Shown here piece after piece: positions 20,864-33,094 of a stretch of DNA of 64,000 nucleotides. The notes under the pieces are model-generated. The model was not told the origin of the DNA. It was given only the letters and a program-made list of their open reading frames with translations, and made no database searches. Location of the stretch: positions 11,544,001 to 11,608,000 of the forward strand of contig OX439041.1 in assembly GCA_949317995.1 (NCBI GenBank). The letters are read 5' to 3'. This DNA comes from Acholoe squamosa (lineage: Eukaryota; Annelida; Polychaeta; Phyllodocida; Polynoidae). The first letter of the stretch is position 1, and each line of letters begins with the position of its first letter. A program made the translations under genes and the position numbers.

Positions 20864-21050
20864 TGATTAGGGAGCATTCATTATTTATGGCCAGGTGGGG
20901 GTGAGCAAATTAAGGGGGGAGGCATTTATTTTTAGGGTATTCTTAAGGGGGGGGGGCAAATATTTTCAGGGTATTCTTAGAGGGGGGGCCATTTGTTTTT
21001 GACCTGTTCTTAGGGGGGGGGCATTTATTTTTAGGGTATTTATCCAAAAT
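20864..21050 (+). repeat. G-run repeat, copy with GGGAGCATTCATTATTTATGG end
   Basis: Starts TTAGGGAGCATTCATTATTT and then has four units of a run of 7-9 G followed by CATTTATTTTTAGGGTATTC or similar. The same element is in reverse at 33095-33290. The G-runs could form quadruplexes. No coding. Confidence 0.6.
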
Positions 21051-21621
21051 GTCACGAGTTTCCTCATCATAAAATGTCTTTTAATGTATCACAGAGATTC
21101 TTTTTCAAACACTTAAGATAATCAAATCAATTGGGTTCAGTCAAATCTTATGGGATGAAACTATCTTCAGACATATTTTTAATTTGCTCAATACCAGTGT
21201 GCTTTTCTTTTTGAGGAGTACCAGTATGTGCAGGCCAGCTACAGCTGATTTTTAAACTCTTTCATCTAGAAGTAGCATATATATTCTACTAGAGATGATA
21301 CATAGTATGCACCATCTTCCAAAGAATCTATATGTGTCTAACGAACAACAAGATTTGTCATCCTGACAATCTTACATGTTTCCCACCACATTGATTAATC
21401 CCATTTAAATCTCCTTCAAATTGTACTTTGACAATTCAAGAGAGAAAACAACCTACCAAGATCTTCCACATATATTTAATGCCCATTACGCATAAAAGAT
21501 ACACACTGAGTTGAAGGAAAACCTATTAGCTGCATCTGGGGTCAATTCATTAAGGTTTAGTTTTGTTCAACAGTGAAAATACCCCACATCTAAGATGTAC
21601 ACGAATTTGGGCTGATTTTAT

Positions 21622-21868
21622 TACCGTAATCTCCCGCGTATAAGGCGCGTCTTATACGCCAAACAAAATGCTGCTGAGTCTTATACGTGGGAGGGACATT
21701 GCCTTGAGTTTGGGGTGCGCCTTATAGGGGGGGTAATTTTTCTATAGAACAGTACTAAATTAACAAAAATCTGCCTTTAGAGGTGCGCCTTTTACGTGGA
21801 ATTGCATTCTCTTAGTTGGGGATGCGCCTTATACTCGAGCTGCGCCTTATATGCGGGAGATTACGGTA
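21622..21868. mobile_element. palindromic TACCGTAATCTCCCGCG MITE, copy 1
   Basis: TACCGTAATCTCCCGCGTAT at the left and its inverted form GCGGGAGATTACGGTA at the right; TA at each end is the likely target duplication (Tc1/mariner/pogo type). Inside, TATACG(C/T) and GCGCCTTAT motifs repeat several times. Eight copies are in this window. No ORF. Confidence 0.85.
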
Positions 21869-22039
21869 GGTGCTGGGGGCTCTGATTCATGTATAAGCAT
21901 GAGTTTAAGGTAATCCTTACAATCATCCTTTCATCCTACAAGCAGCATAATATCTCTTTTTCTAATATATCAAAAGATGGAGCAGGTTAGGTCTAAGACC
22001 TAAAAGACCCGAGTTTTTAATGCAATTTTCAATTCAATT

Positions 22040-22510
22040 TTCAATATTCAATCAGATATTGACAAATAGTGAGTGATTACTGACATATGTTGATGAACTG
22101 CTGACCAATAATTAGCAATTACTAACATGTATTGACTAATTGCTGAAAAATAGTGCATTATTACTGATATATTTTGACAAATAGTGAGTAATAACTAACA
22201 AATGTGACACGATCTGCGAAAAGGGGTCTTAGTGCAGGGGGCAATAAGACCCCCTTTCCCAGTACATGTCACATATATTGACTAATTGCTGACAAATAGT
22301 GCATTATTACTGACATATTTGGACTAATTACTGCAAAAAGAAAGTAATTACTGACAAAAAGTGAGTAATTACTAACATAAATTGACTAATTGCTGACAAA
22401 TAGTGCATTATTACTGACATATTTGGACTAATTACTGACAAAAAGTGAGTAATTACTAACATAAATTGACTAATTGCTGACAAATAGTGCATTATTACTG
22501 ACATATTTGC
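22040..22510. repeat. AT-rich tandem repeat
   Basis: Units of about 80 bp built from TTACTAACATA, TTGACTAATTGCTGACAAAT and AGTGCATTATTACTGACATA. A 70-bp hairpin (AAGGGGTCTTA … TAAGACCCCCTTT) interrupts it at 22203-22272. Open frames read from it are repeat artefacts. Confidence 0.8.
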
Positions 22511-23745
22511 TGACAATGCATCATGACATCCATAAAAGGGTTAACTGCACATCAATGCCTTGTCTATCAATAAAGGGTTGACTGTGCATCAATGCATCAT
22601 GCTATCCCTAAGGGGTTAACTGTGTATCAATGCATCATGCCATCCATAAAGGGTTAAATGCATCAATGCATCAGGTTATCCATGAAGGGTTAAATGTGCA
22701 TCAATGCATCATGCCATTCATAAAGGGCTAACTGTGTATCAATGCATCATGCCACCCATAAAGGGTTAAAGTGCATCAATGCATCATGCCATTCATAAAG
22801 GGTTTAAGTGCATCGATGCATCATGTTATCCATGAAGGGTGAAATGTGCATCAATGCTTTGTAACATCCATAAAGGGTTAACTGTGCATCAATGCATCAT
22901 GCTATCCATAAAGGGTTAACTGTGCATCAATGCTACATGCCATTCATAAAGGCTTAAAGTGAATCAATGCATCATGCCATTCATAAAGGCTTAAATGTGC
23001 ATCAATGCATCATGCCATTCATAAAGGGTTAACTTTGTATCAATGCATCATGCCATTCATAAAGGGTTAAATGTGCATCAATGCATCATGCCATTCATAA
23101 AGGGTTAACTGTGCATCAATCCATCATGCCACCAATAAAGGGTAAAAGTGCATCACTGCATCATGCCATTCTTAACGGGTTAAAGTGTGTCAATGCATCA
23201 TGCCTTTCATAAAGGGTTAAAGTGCATGAATGCATCATGCCTTTCATAAAAGGTTAAAGTGCATCAATGCATCATGCCATTCATAAAGGGTTAACTGTGT
23301 ATCAATCCATCATGCCACCCATAAAGGGTAAAAGTGCATCACTGCATCATGCCATTCTTAACGGGTTAAAGTGTGTCAATGCATCATGTCATTTATAAAG
23401 GGTTAACTGTGCATCACTGCATCTTGCCATCCATAAAGGGTTAAATGTGCATCACTGCATCTTGCCATCCATAAAGGGTTAAATGTGCATCACTGCATCT
23501 TGCCATCCATGAAGGGTTAAATGTGCATTAATGCATCATGCTATCTATAAAGGGTTAGATGAGCATCAATGCATTATGCCATTCATAAAGGGTTAACTGT
23601 GTATCAATGCATCATGCCACCCATAAAGGGTTAACTGCACATCAATCCATCATGCCTTCAATAAAGGGTTAAAGTGCATCAATGCATCATGTCATTCATA
23701 AGGGGTTAACCGTGCATCAATGCATCATGCCATTCATGTCTAAGA
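22505..23745 (+). repeat. 38-bp minisatellite, about 32 units
   Basis: Units read CATAAAGGGTTAACTGTG + CATCAATGCATCATGCCATT with scattered changes. Unit length is 36-39 bp. A short cluster of the same unit recurs at 31455-31575, on the far side of the 29-31 kb element. Confidence 0.9.
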
Positions 23746-24553
23746 CCATAGAATAATAAAAACACACATTAAAACACAAATTAAAACACAGAATGACATC
23801 AACATTTTCAATTAAACACCATAGAACGGAGAGGTGAAAAGGCCTTGATAGATTCAGTCCTGAGTTATTTGGGTAAAAGTGCTCTCTGATAGCTATCAGT
23901 GTAGCATGCTGGAAATCAGCTCAAGAAATGGCTGCACACATTCTACATCCTGCAATATCGGTATATAGAGGACCTATATGTACCCCCTCCCCCTCACACA
24001 CACAGAGACCGGCTGGACACTGTAGACAAGGGAGAGGTGCATTGGTTAGTAAGACAAAGGACACCTACACCAGCATGAAAGTGAAGGGGAAGGCATCCAC
24101 AGTTTGGCAGCTTAGGCCCTACTGTAGTGTAGGGAGCATTGCGTGCAGGCAATCCACTTGTGGCATGGGTAGACCTATCATAAATAGTCCTACAATATAT
24201 CTGATACCAATACAATTTACAAATTATTCTATACCAATTTGCAATGGTTGATTTATGGTGCACATTACCCCTATACGCAAAAAGCTGCGATGAAAACGTG
24301 TACACTAGAAGTAGACCCGAGTTCGGAACTCGGGTCTAAAAAGGAAGGTTACCTGCCATAACCAATGCTAGAAGAACTTGGACCCAGAGGATTAATTCAA
24401 AGATGTTGAAAGGTAACTGGGTTTGTTTCACTGTCAGATCATCCTGCCACTAACTAGCTTGAAAACTAATTCTACAGATGGATCTTCAATAGAATTCTGC
24501 CAGTTACCACATGTCTATTATGAAGCCCTCGACACTTTTGTTCATATCAAATA
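23746..24553. other. CUSTOS intron; a 25-bp palindrome at 24316-24340
   Basis: No gene recognised. AGACCCGAGTTC followed by GGAACTCGGGTCT is a near-perfect palindrome at 24316-24340. CACACACAGAGACC lies in a short CA-rich patch near 23995. Confidence 0.5.
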
Positions 24554-25786
24554 CAGTAGAATCCCGTTATTACGAACTACTTTGGACAAGCAAAAGAGTT
24601 CGTTATAAACAAATTTCGTAGTATCCAAACAGAGCCAATTATACCCTGCATACTGTCAATAGATTACCAAATAGTTGTAGCTCCTCAGTCCCGTTATCTA
24701 AATGACCAAATAGTGCAGGAAATAATATTTTAATTATTGATAATTCTCAACATGAAATGCCAAATTAAATCAGGACAAATAACATTCACATTCGTAGATG
24801 ATGGGTATGTCTAATAAGACAAATTACACTGTTCTTTTAAATGGACAATACAGTACTAGTCAAACTTTTGGATATGCTATTTTAGAATGGATATGAACAC
24901 CTCCCAAATGACAACAATTGGCCCATCAATTTTCAGGGAATAAATGTCCACACATACCCAGGACACATACACAGGCAAACAACAGGTTGTTGATAAGGGT
25001 CTTTTGAGTTGTTTACTTGTTTTCACAAGTTCAATTCAAGTTTCAAGTTTGTAATTTTTTTATTTCCAGGAAAGAGTACAGGATTCACATTTTCAGAGAT
25101 CTCCCTGTTTATCCACCTGGGAGATATCAACAAGGAAAATATCTCAATGTTTGATGCAAATAAATGTTATGCGTATATCAAGACCTTGTTATACAGTAGC
25201 CTTAAGGGCACTATCATCAATTAACAGTTTTGAACTCCAATGAACAGATAAAAGTAGATAGTAACACAGAAAGACAGACACATAGACACAAGACAGATAT
25301 GGTGTACAATCAAATACATGAGGAGCAATAATTTTAGGTCAGGTCACAAAGGCCAGTATGCTTCTGCCCTCAAAGAGGAGCACAGGGGTATCAGAAAAAG
25401 GCAGTGAGTTTCTTTTTTATCTTTGTCTTATAGTCCTCATTTGGGACTAACCAGCGTAAATCAGGGTCCAGATTCCATTGGGAATGAGCCTGGTATACTG
25501 GATAATTTTTTTAAGTAGTGGATTTGGGACAAGTCTGCAATATACGGGGGGCATCAGAACTGCTAGGTCATGCTGCAAACTGTTCTGAAGAGCAACCACA
25601 TCAGAGTTACGACTTATTAATAAGGTGTCATCTGCATAAAGGTACAGGTCAGATTCTAACTCTAACCCAGCCATAGAGTTTATATACACTAAGAATAAGA
25701 GTGGACTTAATGAGGACCCTTGCGGAATCCCATACCGTATTGGTAATCCACTATACAACACCTTGTTACATAGAGTATGTTGGGTA

Positions 25787-26483
25787 CAGAGATGCCAACA
25801 TTTGATCATAGGCTTCAGAATAAAAAAAAAAGTGGGGGGGGGGGTGGTCGCACCAAAAACACTTTGCAAGCGAAGCTCAGAAATACTTTAGGGGGTCTGG
25901 GGGGCATGGCCCCCCTTAAGGAAATTTAGAAATTCAGCAGGGAAATGATGCACTCTGTAATCAATCAAAATATTCACATTTATGGCTAGATCTACGTCCT
26001 GAGGTATTGAATTAAATTCAATACATCAGGAGCAGTGGATATCTTTTGAAAGGGGGGGGAGGGGGGGCAGGGACAGATATTAATTCCATGGTCATGGCAA
26101 TGGTAAAAGGGGGGCTTGTTTGTTTAGTTTTACGTCCGGGGGCCATCGAGGAACTCAGAAAGGGGGGCGTCTGGGAGGTAACCCCCCAGGAATTTTTTAA
26201 AATTGTGAGGCCAAAAGGTCCACTCTGATGCCGTAGGTCCCACTAATTTGATCTGTGATAAGCATTCCCCCAAGAAAATTTTGAGATTCTACATTTCAAA
26301 TTGTGCAGTCTGGTGAATTCTTTTAAGCCACAGGCAATTTTTTTTATTATTTTTAATGTTTAATATCTCAGCAACCAGGTGGAGTATCCTGTCATGTAAC
26401 ATGTCATTTTGAAGCTAAAGATCTCTTTTTTCCGGGACACACACCCTTCCGTCCCGGACATTCCGGGACGGTTGGCATCTCTG
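25787..26483. mobile_element. 697-bp TIR element in LINE RT, 6-bp TSD
   Basis: Termini CAGAGATGCCAAC at 25787 and GTTGGCATCTCTG ending 26483, flanked by TGGGTA at 25781-25786 and 26484-26489. The interior has GGGGGTCTGGGGGGCATGGC and TTCCGGGACGG. It carries a short retroposon at 26117-26159. No transposase. CAG-type ends resemble hAT, but a 6-bp duplication is atypical. Confidence 0.8.
26117..26159 (-). mobile_element. approximately 43-bp (AAAC)n retroposon with 10-bp TSD
   Basis: Smallest copy of the short unit: on the minus strand CTGAGTTCCTCGATGGCCCC, GTAAAAC, then a short AAAC tail. The flanking direct repeat AAAGGGGGGC is present on both sides. It is the innermost of four nested insertions. 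Confidence 0.75.
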
Positions 26484-27664
26484 TGGGTACGGCTCTCCAG
26501 GTAGCTCGCCAGCCAGGCTATGGCTAAGTCTGAAATACCTAAAGGTTTCAGTTTGGAAAGTAGTATAGTGATTTATAGAATCAAAGGCCTTGGGTAAATC
26601 AAGGAAAGTGATGCCTATTTTCTTGTTATTTATCTTGATGTGCTTTAAGCAGAACCTGGAAGACCGTATTGATTGTGGATCAACCTTTTCTGATCCCGCA
26701 TTGGTTTTTCATGAACAAATTATTATTCTCTAGATTCATGTATAGTTGTTAATAAATTTCTCAAGAATCTTGCCTGGTACTGGAAGGAGGGAGATAGGTC
26801 TAAGATCTGAGGGGGTAGTGGGGTTACTGGTCTTTGGCACAGGGGTAATAACAGCCCTCTTCCATTTGTGAGGAAAGACACCTGTAGCTAGAGAGATGTT
26901 TATTACATGCGCAAAGTATTCCTGAAGGAAGACAAATGCATCCTTCAGAAACTTAGCAGAGATATTAGTCATACCAGATGACTTATATGTGTCAATGGCT
27001 TCAATCTCCTTAAGGGTTTGTGCCCTGGTGACAGTGGTCAGAAAGAATTTACTTTGCACATCTGCAGCAGGAGAGCACTGGGAGGATGGGAAACCAATCC
27101 TATCTGCTAAATTCTGACCCACCTCTGATAAATTCAAAATTCAATTCAAAACTTTATTTCAGACTTCAGTTGTTGTACAAATTAAGGTCCATAGGATAAA
27201 ACACACACAAATGAATAAAATACAGCTACATGTATACAAACTAGATATAAAAACAGCTAAGGAACATTGAAATGTACATACAATTCTTGATACCAGCATC
27301 TCCAGATACAGGAAGTGCATTGGCTATCACTCGTTGCTGGGTCCACTAAGCTTTTTATTAGCTTATTTTCTGACATATTTAAATGACGTATAAAACTATA
27401 TATAAGTCTTCTTATTGTTGCACCACAGGTTGGTAAACGGCAGACCGCAAAGTTCTCCCCAGCACTATCATTATTCGTTTGTTGTAAACGAAAATTTGTT
27501 ATAACAGAATTCAATATATAATGGAATTTTACTGTACATATAGCTTTGTTTGTATCAATCAATGCCATGGTAGTAACTTAGAAATATTGTTTCCAACAGT
27601 TTATTAAAATAGTACCAGAATGTCTAGCTTCAGCCTTGATTTGCTCGGGAGGCTCACATTATAA

Positions 27665-27863
27665 TTACCGTAATCTCCCGCGTATAAGACGCGCTGCGCG
27701 TATAAGACGCACATTTTAAGGATGGAATTTGTAAGATTAGTACATTTCTATAGTAAAATTACCCCTCGTATAAGACGCATCCCTAACTTGAAGAAATCCT
27801 ATAAGACGCACAATGCATTTGTTTGGCCTAGAGGACGCGTCTTATACGCGGGAGATTACGGTA
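27665..27863. mobile_element. palindromic TACCGTAATCTCCCGCG MITE, copy 2
   Basis: Same termini as copy 1, 199 bp, with repeated TATAAGACGC motifs inside. TA at both ends. Confidence 0.85.
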
Positions 27864-29091
27864 GTCTTGGCCAAAATGTGAACAATTTATGCGAATTAGT
27901 GTGTAAACATATTCATCTCTGTCTACAATGTACACTCATTTATTGGAACCTCCTATGGGCATAGGTACCTAAGGAATGCTTCACAGCCATGGCTACTTTA
28001 TGAAGTATATTGGTCTTGTGATCCTGAAAGTTTGAAGTTTAGAATCATTCATACTCCAGGACCCAGTTCTCATGTGTAGGACACAGCTTAATGACCATGG
28101 TTGAAATCAGCGTGTGGCTTATAGCCAAGGATAAAAAGTACTAAAATGAGCAAAACTTGATCTCAGATGTATCTTATAGCATTTCCTTCAACCCATGGTA
28201 TATTTCCTATATCCATGGTGGGTCTTCCATGTGAGGATTTACTGTAGTCAAGAATGTATGAAGTATAGAAATTTGACTCTAAGCGTGTTAGAAAGTACTG
28301 AAAGTTCTCAAAGTTTTTCAAATAACTTTTGGAACATTCAACTTGTGTGAAGGTAATGTCAGATACAAGTCTAACTGAATGTGTAAGGGCATGTTATAAG
28401 GCATATCTCATGTAGGTATAAGCCCCAGGTCAAGGTCAAACCCGATCAACAAATGTTGGGGTTGAATCTTAAAACTTAAAGAATGCACAGATGGGGTGAA
28501 ATTCTGGACACTTTTAAGTCCTGTTCTATAATACAAGGGGTCAATGGTTAGGAGATTATGTTAAGGATTGAATTGAAAATTTAGGATCTAAGATCTATGA
28601 TCAAGAGGCTCGTGTTAAGGATGCAATTGAGAGGATTGAATTTAGGATCTGTCATCTATGATCAAGATATTAGGATTTCATATTTAAATTTGACGATCAA
28701 TTCTGAGTTTAATATCAATTCTAAAAGCAGTTAAATTGCAGTGCGTTTCCCGGATTAGAAATTTATCCCATATTTTCGGCAAAGTAAACACAGCAAAGCT
28801 GTAATGCCGTGCATATTCATATCATGTTCTAAGAAGTATAGAATTGATTTACAACATTTTTAATATGATCTTAGATCAAAATTTTTAGAACAAATATTAT
28901 TTTAATACGGAATATAAAAGCCCTTCATATGTTGTGTGTTTTGCAATTTATTAATCTATAACATACTTTCAGGAAAGTAAACACAGCAATGCTGTAATGC
29001 CGTGCATATTCCTATTATGATCCAAGAAAAAAAGATCATTATATATGAACTCTATGGCCTTTGGAATGGACCTATACTTAAATATATGCTC
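27864..29091. other. CUSTOS intron with short local duplications
   Basis: GTAAACACAGCAAAGCTG and TGTAATGCCGTGCATATTC occur at about 28785-28820 and 28975-29010 as a direct duplication. AGGATTGAATT…TAGGATCT units repeat near 28560-28680. No gene recognised. Confidence 0.5.
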
Positions 29092-29244
29092 TGATTGTGG
29101 TGCTTCCTCGCTCTCCATGTAAAATCCTGTCCCATTGCTATAGTATGGAGTAAACCTATGCCTGGATTAAAATATGCAAATAAGGAATGTGTGTGAGGGT
29201 TGGGAGTAGTGTGGTGGTGGTATTGGTGGTGGTGGTGTCACAAT

Positions 29245-31372
29245 GGTCACTAACATCCATCTGATAACTTTTGAAGATCAAAATTGACCACATATGACCT
29301 GGATCCCTGTGATTCCTGAAACCAAGATGGCCGACACACAAGGAAAACAAAAGAATTAGGTAGTTGAGGTGTCCCAATGGTCACTAACATCCATCTGATA
29401 ACTTTTGAAGATCAAAATTGACCACATATGACCTGGATCCCTGTGATTCCTTAAACCAAGATGGCCGACACACAAGGAAAACAAAAGAATTAGGTAGTTG
29501 AGGTGTCCCAATGGTCACTAACATCCATCTGATAACTTTTGAAGATCAAAATTGACCACATATGACCTGGATCCCTGTGTTTCCTAAAACCAAGATGGCC
29601 GACACACATGGAAAACAATAAAATTGGGTAGTTGAGGTGTCCAAATGGTCACTAACATCCATCTGATATCTTTTGAAGATCAAAATTGACCATATATGAC
29701 CTGGACCCCTGTGTTTCCGAAAACCAAGATGGACGACACATATGGAAAACAATAGAATTAGGTAGTTGAGGTATCCCAATGACTACTAACATCCACCTCA
29801 TAACATTGAAAGATCAAAATTGACCATATTTGAGCTGGATCCCTGTGTTTTATAAACCAAGATGGCCGACACATATGAAAAACAATAGAATTAGGTAGTT
29901 GAGGTCTTTCAATGGTCACTAACATCCATCTCATAACTTTTGAAGATCAAAATTGACCACATATGACCTGGATCCCTGTGATCCTGAAACCAAGATGGCC
30001 GACACACAAGGAAAACAAAAGAATTAGGTAGTTGAGGTCTTCCAATGGTCACTAACATCCATCTGATAACTTTTGAAGATCGAAGTTGACCATATATGAC
30101 CTGGACCCCTGTGTTTCCTAAAACAAAGATGGCCGACACATATGGAGAACAATAGAATTAGGTAGTTGAGGTCTTTCAATGGTCACTAACATCCATCTGA
30201 TAACATTTGAAGATCGAAATTGACCACATATGACCTGGATCCCTGTGTTTCCTAAAACCAAGATGGCCGACACACAAGGAAAACAATAGAATTAGGTAGT
30301 TGAGGTGTCCCAATGGTCACTAACATCCATCTGATATCTTTTGAAGATTAAAATTGACCACATATGACCTGGATCCCTGTGTTTCCTAAAACCAAGATGG
30401 CAGACACACAAGGAAAACAATAGAATTAGGTAGTTGAGGTGTCCCAATGGCCACTAACATCCATCTGATAACTTTTGAAGATCGAAATTGACCATATATG
30501 GCCTGGATACCTGTGTTTTCTAAAACAAAGATGGCCGACACATATTGAAAAAAAAAAGAATTAGGTAGTTGAGGTCTTTCAATGGTCACTAACATCCATC
30601 TCATAACTTTTGAAGATCAAAATTGACCACATATGACCTAGATCCCTGTGTTTCCTAAAACCAAGATGGCCGTCACATGGAAAACAATAAAATTGGGTAG
30701 TTGAGGTCTCCCAATGGTCACTAACATCCATCTGATAACTTTTTTTTAAGATCAAAATTGACCATGTATGACCTGGATCCCTGTGTTTCCTAAAACAAAG
30801 ATGGCCGACACACATGGAAAACAACAAAATTGGGTAGTTGAGGTCTCCCAATGGTCACTAACATCCATCTGATAACTTTTGAAGATCAAAATTGACCACA
30901 TATGACCTGGATCCCTGTGTTTCCTAAAACAAAGATGGCCGACACACATGGAAAACAATAAAATTAGGTACTTGAGGTGTCCCAATGGTCACTAACATCC
31001 ATCTATAACTTTTTTTTAAAGATCAAAATTGACCATGTATGACCTGGATCCCTGTGTTTCCTAAAACAAAGATGGCCGACACACATGGAAAACAACAAAA
31101 TTGGGTAGTTGAGGTCTCCCAATGGTCACTAACATCCATCTGATAACTTTTGAAGATCAAAATTGACCACATATGACCTGGATCCCTGTTTTTCCGAAAA
31201 CCAAGATGGCCGATACACATGGAAAACAATAAAATTAGGTACTTGAGGTGTCCCAATGGTCACTAACATCCATCTGATAACTTTTGAAGATCGAAGTTGA
31301 CCATATATGGCCTGGATCCCTGTGTTTCCTAAAACAAAGATGGCCGACATATATGGAAAACAACTAGGAGGC
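29245..31372. repeat. approximately 131-bp tandem array, about 16 units
   Basis: Each unit contains GGTCACTAACATCCATCTGA, GAAGATCAAAATTGACCA, GACCTGGATCCCTGTG, CCAAGATGGCCGACACA and TTAGGTAGTTGAGGT. The repeated open frames on the minus strand are translations of this unit and not genes. The embedded AAGATGGCCG resembles a YY1 site, by sequence only. Confidence 0.92.
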
Positions 31373-31454
31373 GTGTATTTGATGGATTAAGGAAATCAGT
31401 TAAGCACGGCATAGCCGTGGTGATTTATTTTGTCATGGTTAATTATAATGCTTA

Positions 31455-31575
31455 AAGTGTGCATCAATGTAGCAGGTCACCCATAAAGGGTTAATTGTGC
31501 ATCAATGCATCATGCCATCCATAAAGGGGTAAGTGTGCACCAATGCATCATGCCATCCCTAAAGGGTTAAGTGTC
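31455..31575 (+). repeat. 38-bp minisatellite, second short cluster
   Basis: Three to four units of CATAAAGGGTTAA…CATCAATGCATCATGCCAT, the same unit as the array at 22505-23745. Confidence 0.8.
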
Positions 31576-32326
31576 AGAGATGTCAGTTCGATATTTGGCG
31601 AAACTCTGAAAATTATTTTGGGGCACTTCAAAAAGGGGGTTATACCCTAATCAGAGTGACAAATACTGACCAACACCACCACTGCCACCACTTCTATGCT
31701 TGACTGATTTGCAGATTTTAATCCAGGTATAGGCATACTCAATACTGTACCTATGAGAGGATTATACATGGAGAGCGAGGAAGCACCACTATGAGAGCTT
31801 GTATTTAAGAATGGGTCCCCTGCTATAGCTGTTCATTCTTAAGAATGAACGGCAATAATATCCTAGCCTGTAAGGCACACCCTGACTTCAGGAAGATTCT
31901 TTATGGGCCTGACTTTTGTAAGGAGCTATCCTGTTGTAAAACCTCCACCTTATGTACAAGTTTTACAGTAGTAGTAGTATTCTAAATAAAAAAAATACCT
32001 GAAGAGTTTGGTTCCAAAATGCAATAAAAAAAAAAAAGCAAATATTTCAAAGGCCTACAGGTTAGAGAATGTTAATTCTTACAGAGAAATTATATTCCTT
32101 GAGAAAGATATCTTTCAGCTTTCATATTAAAGATTTCATCATTATAGAACTAAAATTCCTTTCAGGGGAGCTCTACAACCATTGGTATATGCTGAAAATC
32201 TGAAATGGGGTTTGTCGTTTTGGACCCAAACTCTTTAAATTGTCTATAAGGTGTAGAGACCATTTCAATCAGCTATCCTGTGGATAAGAGTTATTTGCCA
32301 CAGGGTCAGCCTCTAAAATAGTATAC

Positions 32327-32772
32327 TACCGTAATCTCCCGCGTATAAGACGCGTCCTCTACGCCAAACAAATGCCTTGTGCGTCTTATAGGATTTCTTC
32401 AAGTTGGGGGTGCGTCTTATACGCGGGGTTTTCCAACATCTCATTTGGGAAAATGCGCCGATGACAGCTTGAACTCATAGCGCCAGCACCGCGGCAGACG
32501 GGAGGTGGCGATGCACTCGCCGGGGATAAGGTCCACCATGCGCCGATGACAGCTTGAACACTTATAGCCAGCAGCGCGGGAGCCCGGTCGGTGTAGATTT
32601 GCTCGGCGGGTTTGATGCCGACCGTGTGCCGATGACAGCTTGAACTCATATAGCCAGCAGCGCAGCAGACTGGGAGGTGTCGACGGGCGCTCGGCGGGGA
32701 ATACACCGCATACCCTGAGTTTGGGGAGCATCTTCTACGCGCACCGCGTCTTCTACGCGGGAGATTACGGTA
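32327..32772. mobile_element. palindromic TACCGTAATCTCCCGCG MITE, copy 3, with GC-rich triplicate
   Basis: Normal termini, but the interior carries about 280 bp of GC-rich sequence with three tandem units of roughly 90 bp starting GCCGATGACAGCTTGAAC (near 32455, 32539 and 32627). Two overlapping open frames read from this are repeat artefacts. The extra segment is absent from the other copies. Confidence 0.8.
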
Positions 32773-32839
32773 TTTCCTAGTAGGGAGGGCCTTTTTGCAC
32801 TTCCTCTACAATTCCTATATGACGAGGGCTTGAATCTGC

Positions 32840-32930
32840 ATTAAGCCTGCCATGGTGTCGACTATATGGTTTTGACTATAGTCATTAGGCCTACCCCTGG
32901 GGGCTTACCATGGTGTAACTATAGTCTGTG
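32840..32930. repeat. GACTATAGTC palindromic motifs
   Basis: CCATGGTGTCGACTATA, GACTATAGTCATTAGGCCTA and CCATGGTGTAACTATAGTC, related in reverse to the triplicate at 35711-35808. Confidence 0.5.
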
Positions 32931-33094
32931 CTAATCATTAAAGGTTTAAAGTACTATGATATATAGCTAATAGAGAAGTACCAGTATAATTATGGCCTTC
33001 ATGTATCACACTATGTAGGCTGGTACTTTGTAACAGACATGGCATTGGTATCTATGTTAAATAAAAGAATATTCACGGATGATCGTCATAAAGG

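Larger units (their letters stand above)
25441..27140 (-). pseudogene. second LINE type, RT domain, split by TIR insert
   Basis: Minus-strand RT: KEIEAIDTYKSSGMTNISAK, WKRAVITPVPKTSNP then LRPISLLPVPGKILEKFI at 26736-27137; FLDLPKAFDSINH near 26580-26620; after the insert GIPQGSSLSPLLFLVYIN and LYADDTLL at 25600-25740. Motif order and YADD fit a jockey/CR1-like LINE, distinct from the I-like copies elsewhere. Frame breaks near 26620-26735 and the insert at 25787-26483 inactivate it. Confidence 0.8.
24554..27534. mobile_element. pogo/Tigger-like termini enclosing a LINE
   Basis: Left end TA-CAGTAGAATCCCGTTAT, right end (other strand) TA-CAGTAAAATTCCATTAT, with further matching GTTATAA and CAAATTT inner motifs. 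CAGT(A/C)(G/A)AA…CGTTAT ends with TA target sites are typical of pogo/Tigger elements. No transposase is left; 1.7 kb of the interior is a LINE. The two ends might belong to separate relics. Confidence 0.5.
29092..31795. mobile_element. 2.7-kb element with long inverted ends and internal satellite array
   Basis: The left end TGGTGCTTCCTCGCTCTCCA at about 29098 reappears inverted at 31755-31790. The match extends through CCTGGATTAAAAT and a GGTGGTGGT…TGTCAC stretch for roughly 150 bp on each side. Between them lies the 131-bp array. This suggests a non-autonomous DNA transposon whose interior has expanded in tandem. No target duplication was resolved. Confidence 0.6.

Noticed and set aside
22505-23745. 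Regularly spaced repeats resembling a CRISPR array
   Set aside because: The 38-bp units are contiguous with no spacers, they vary, and the DNA is animal nuclear DNA with no cas genes.
29156-31350. Series of similar minus-strand open frames (HLGFRKHRDPGHMWSI-like)
   Set aside because: They are translations of the 131-bp tandem unit, repeat with the unit period, and have no splice or promoter context.
32386-32731. Two overlapping approximately 100-codon frames rich in Ala/Ser/Arg
   Set aside because: They fall inside the MITE and follow the GC-rich triplicate; neither has recognisable domains or independent support.
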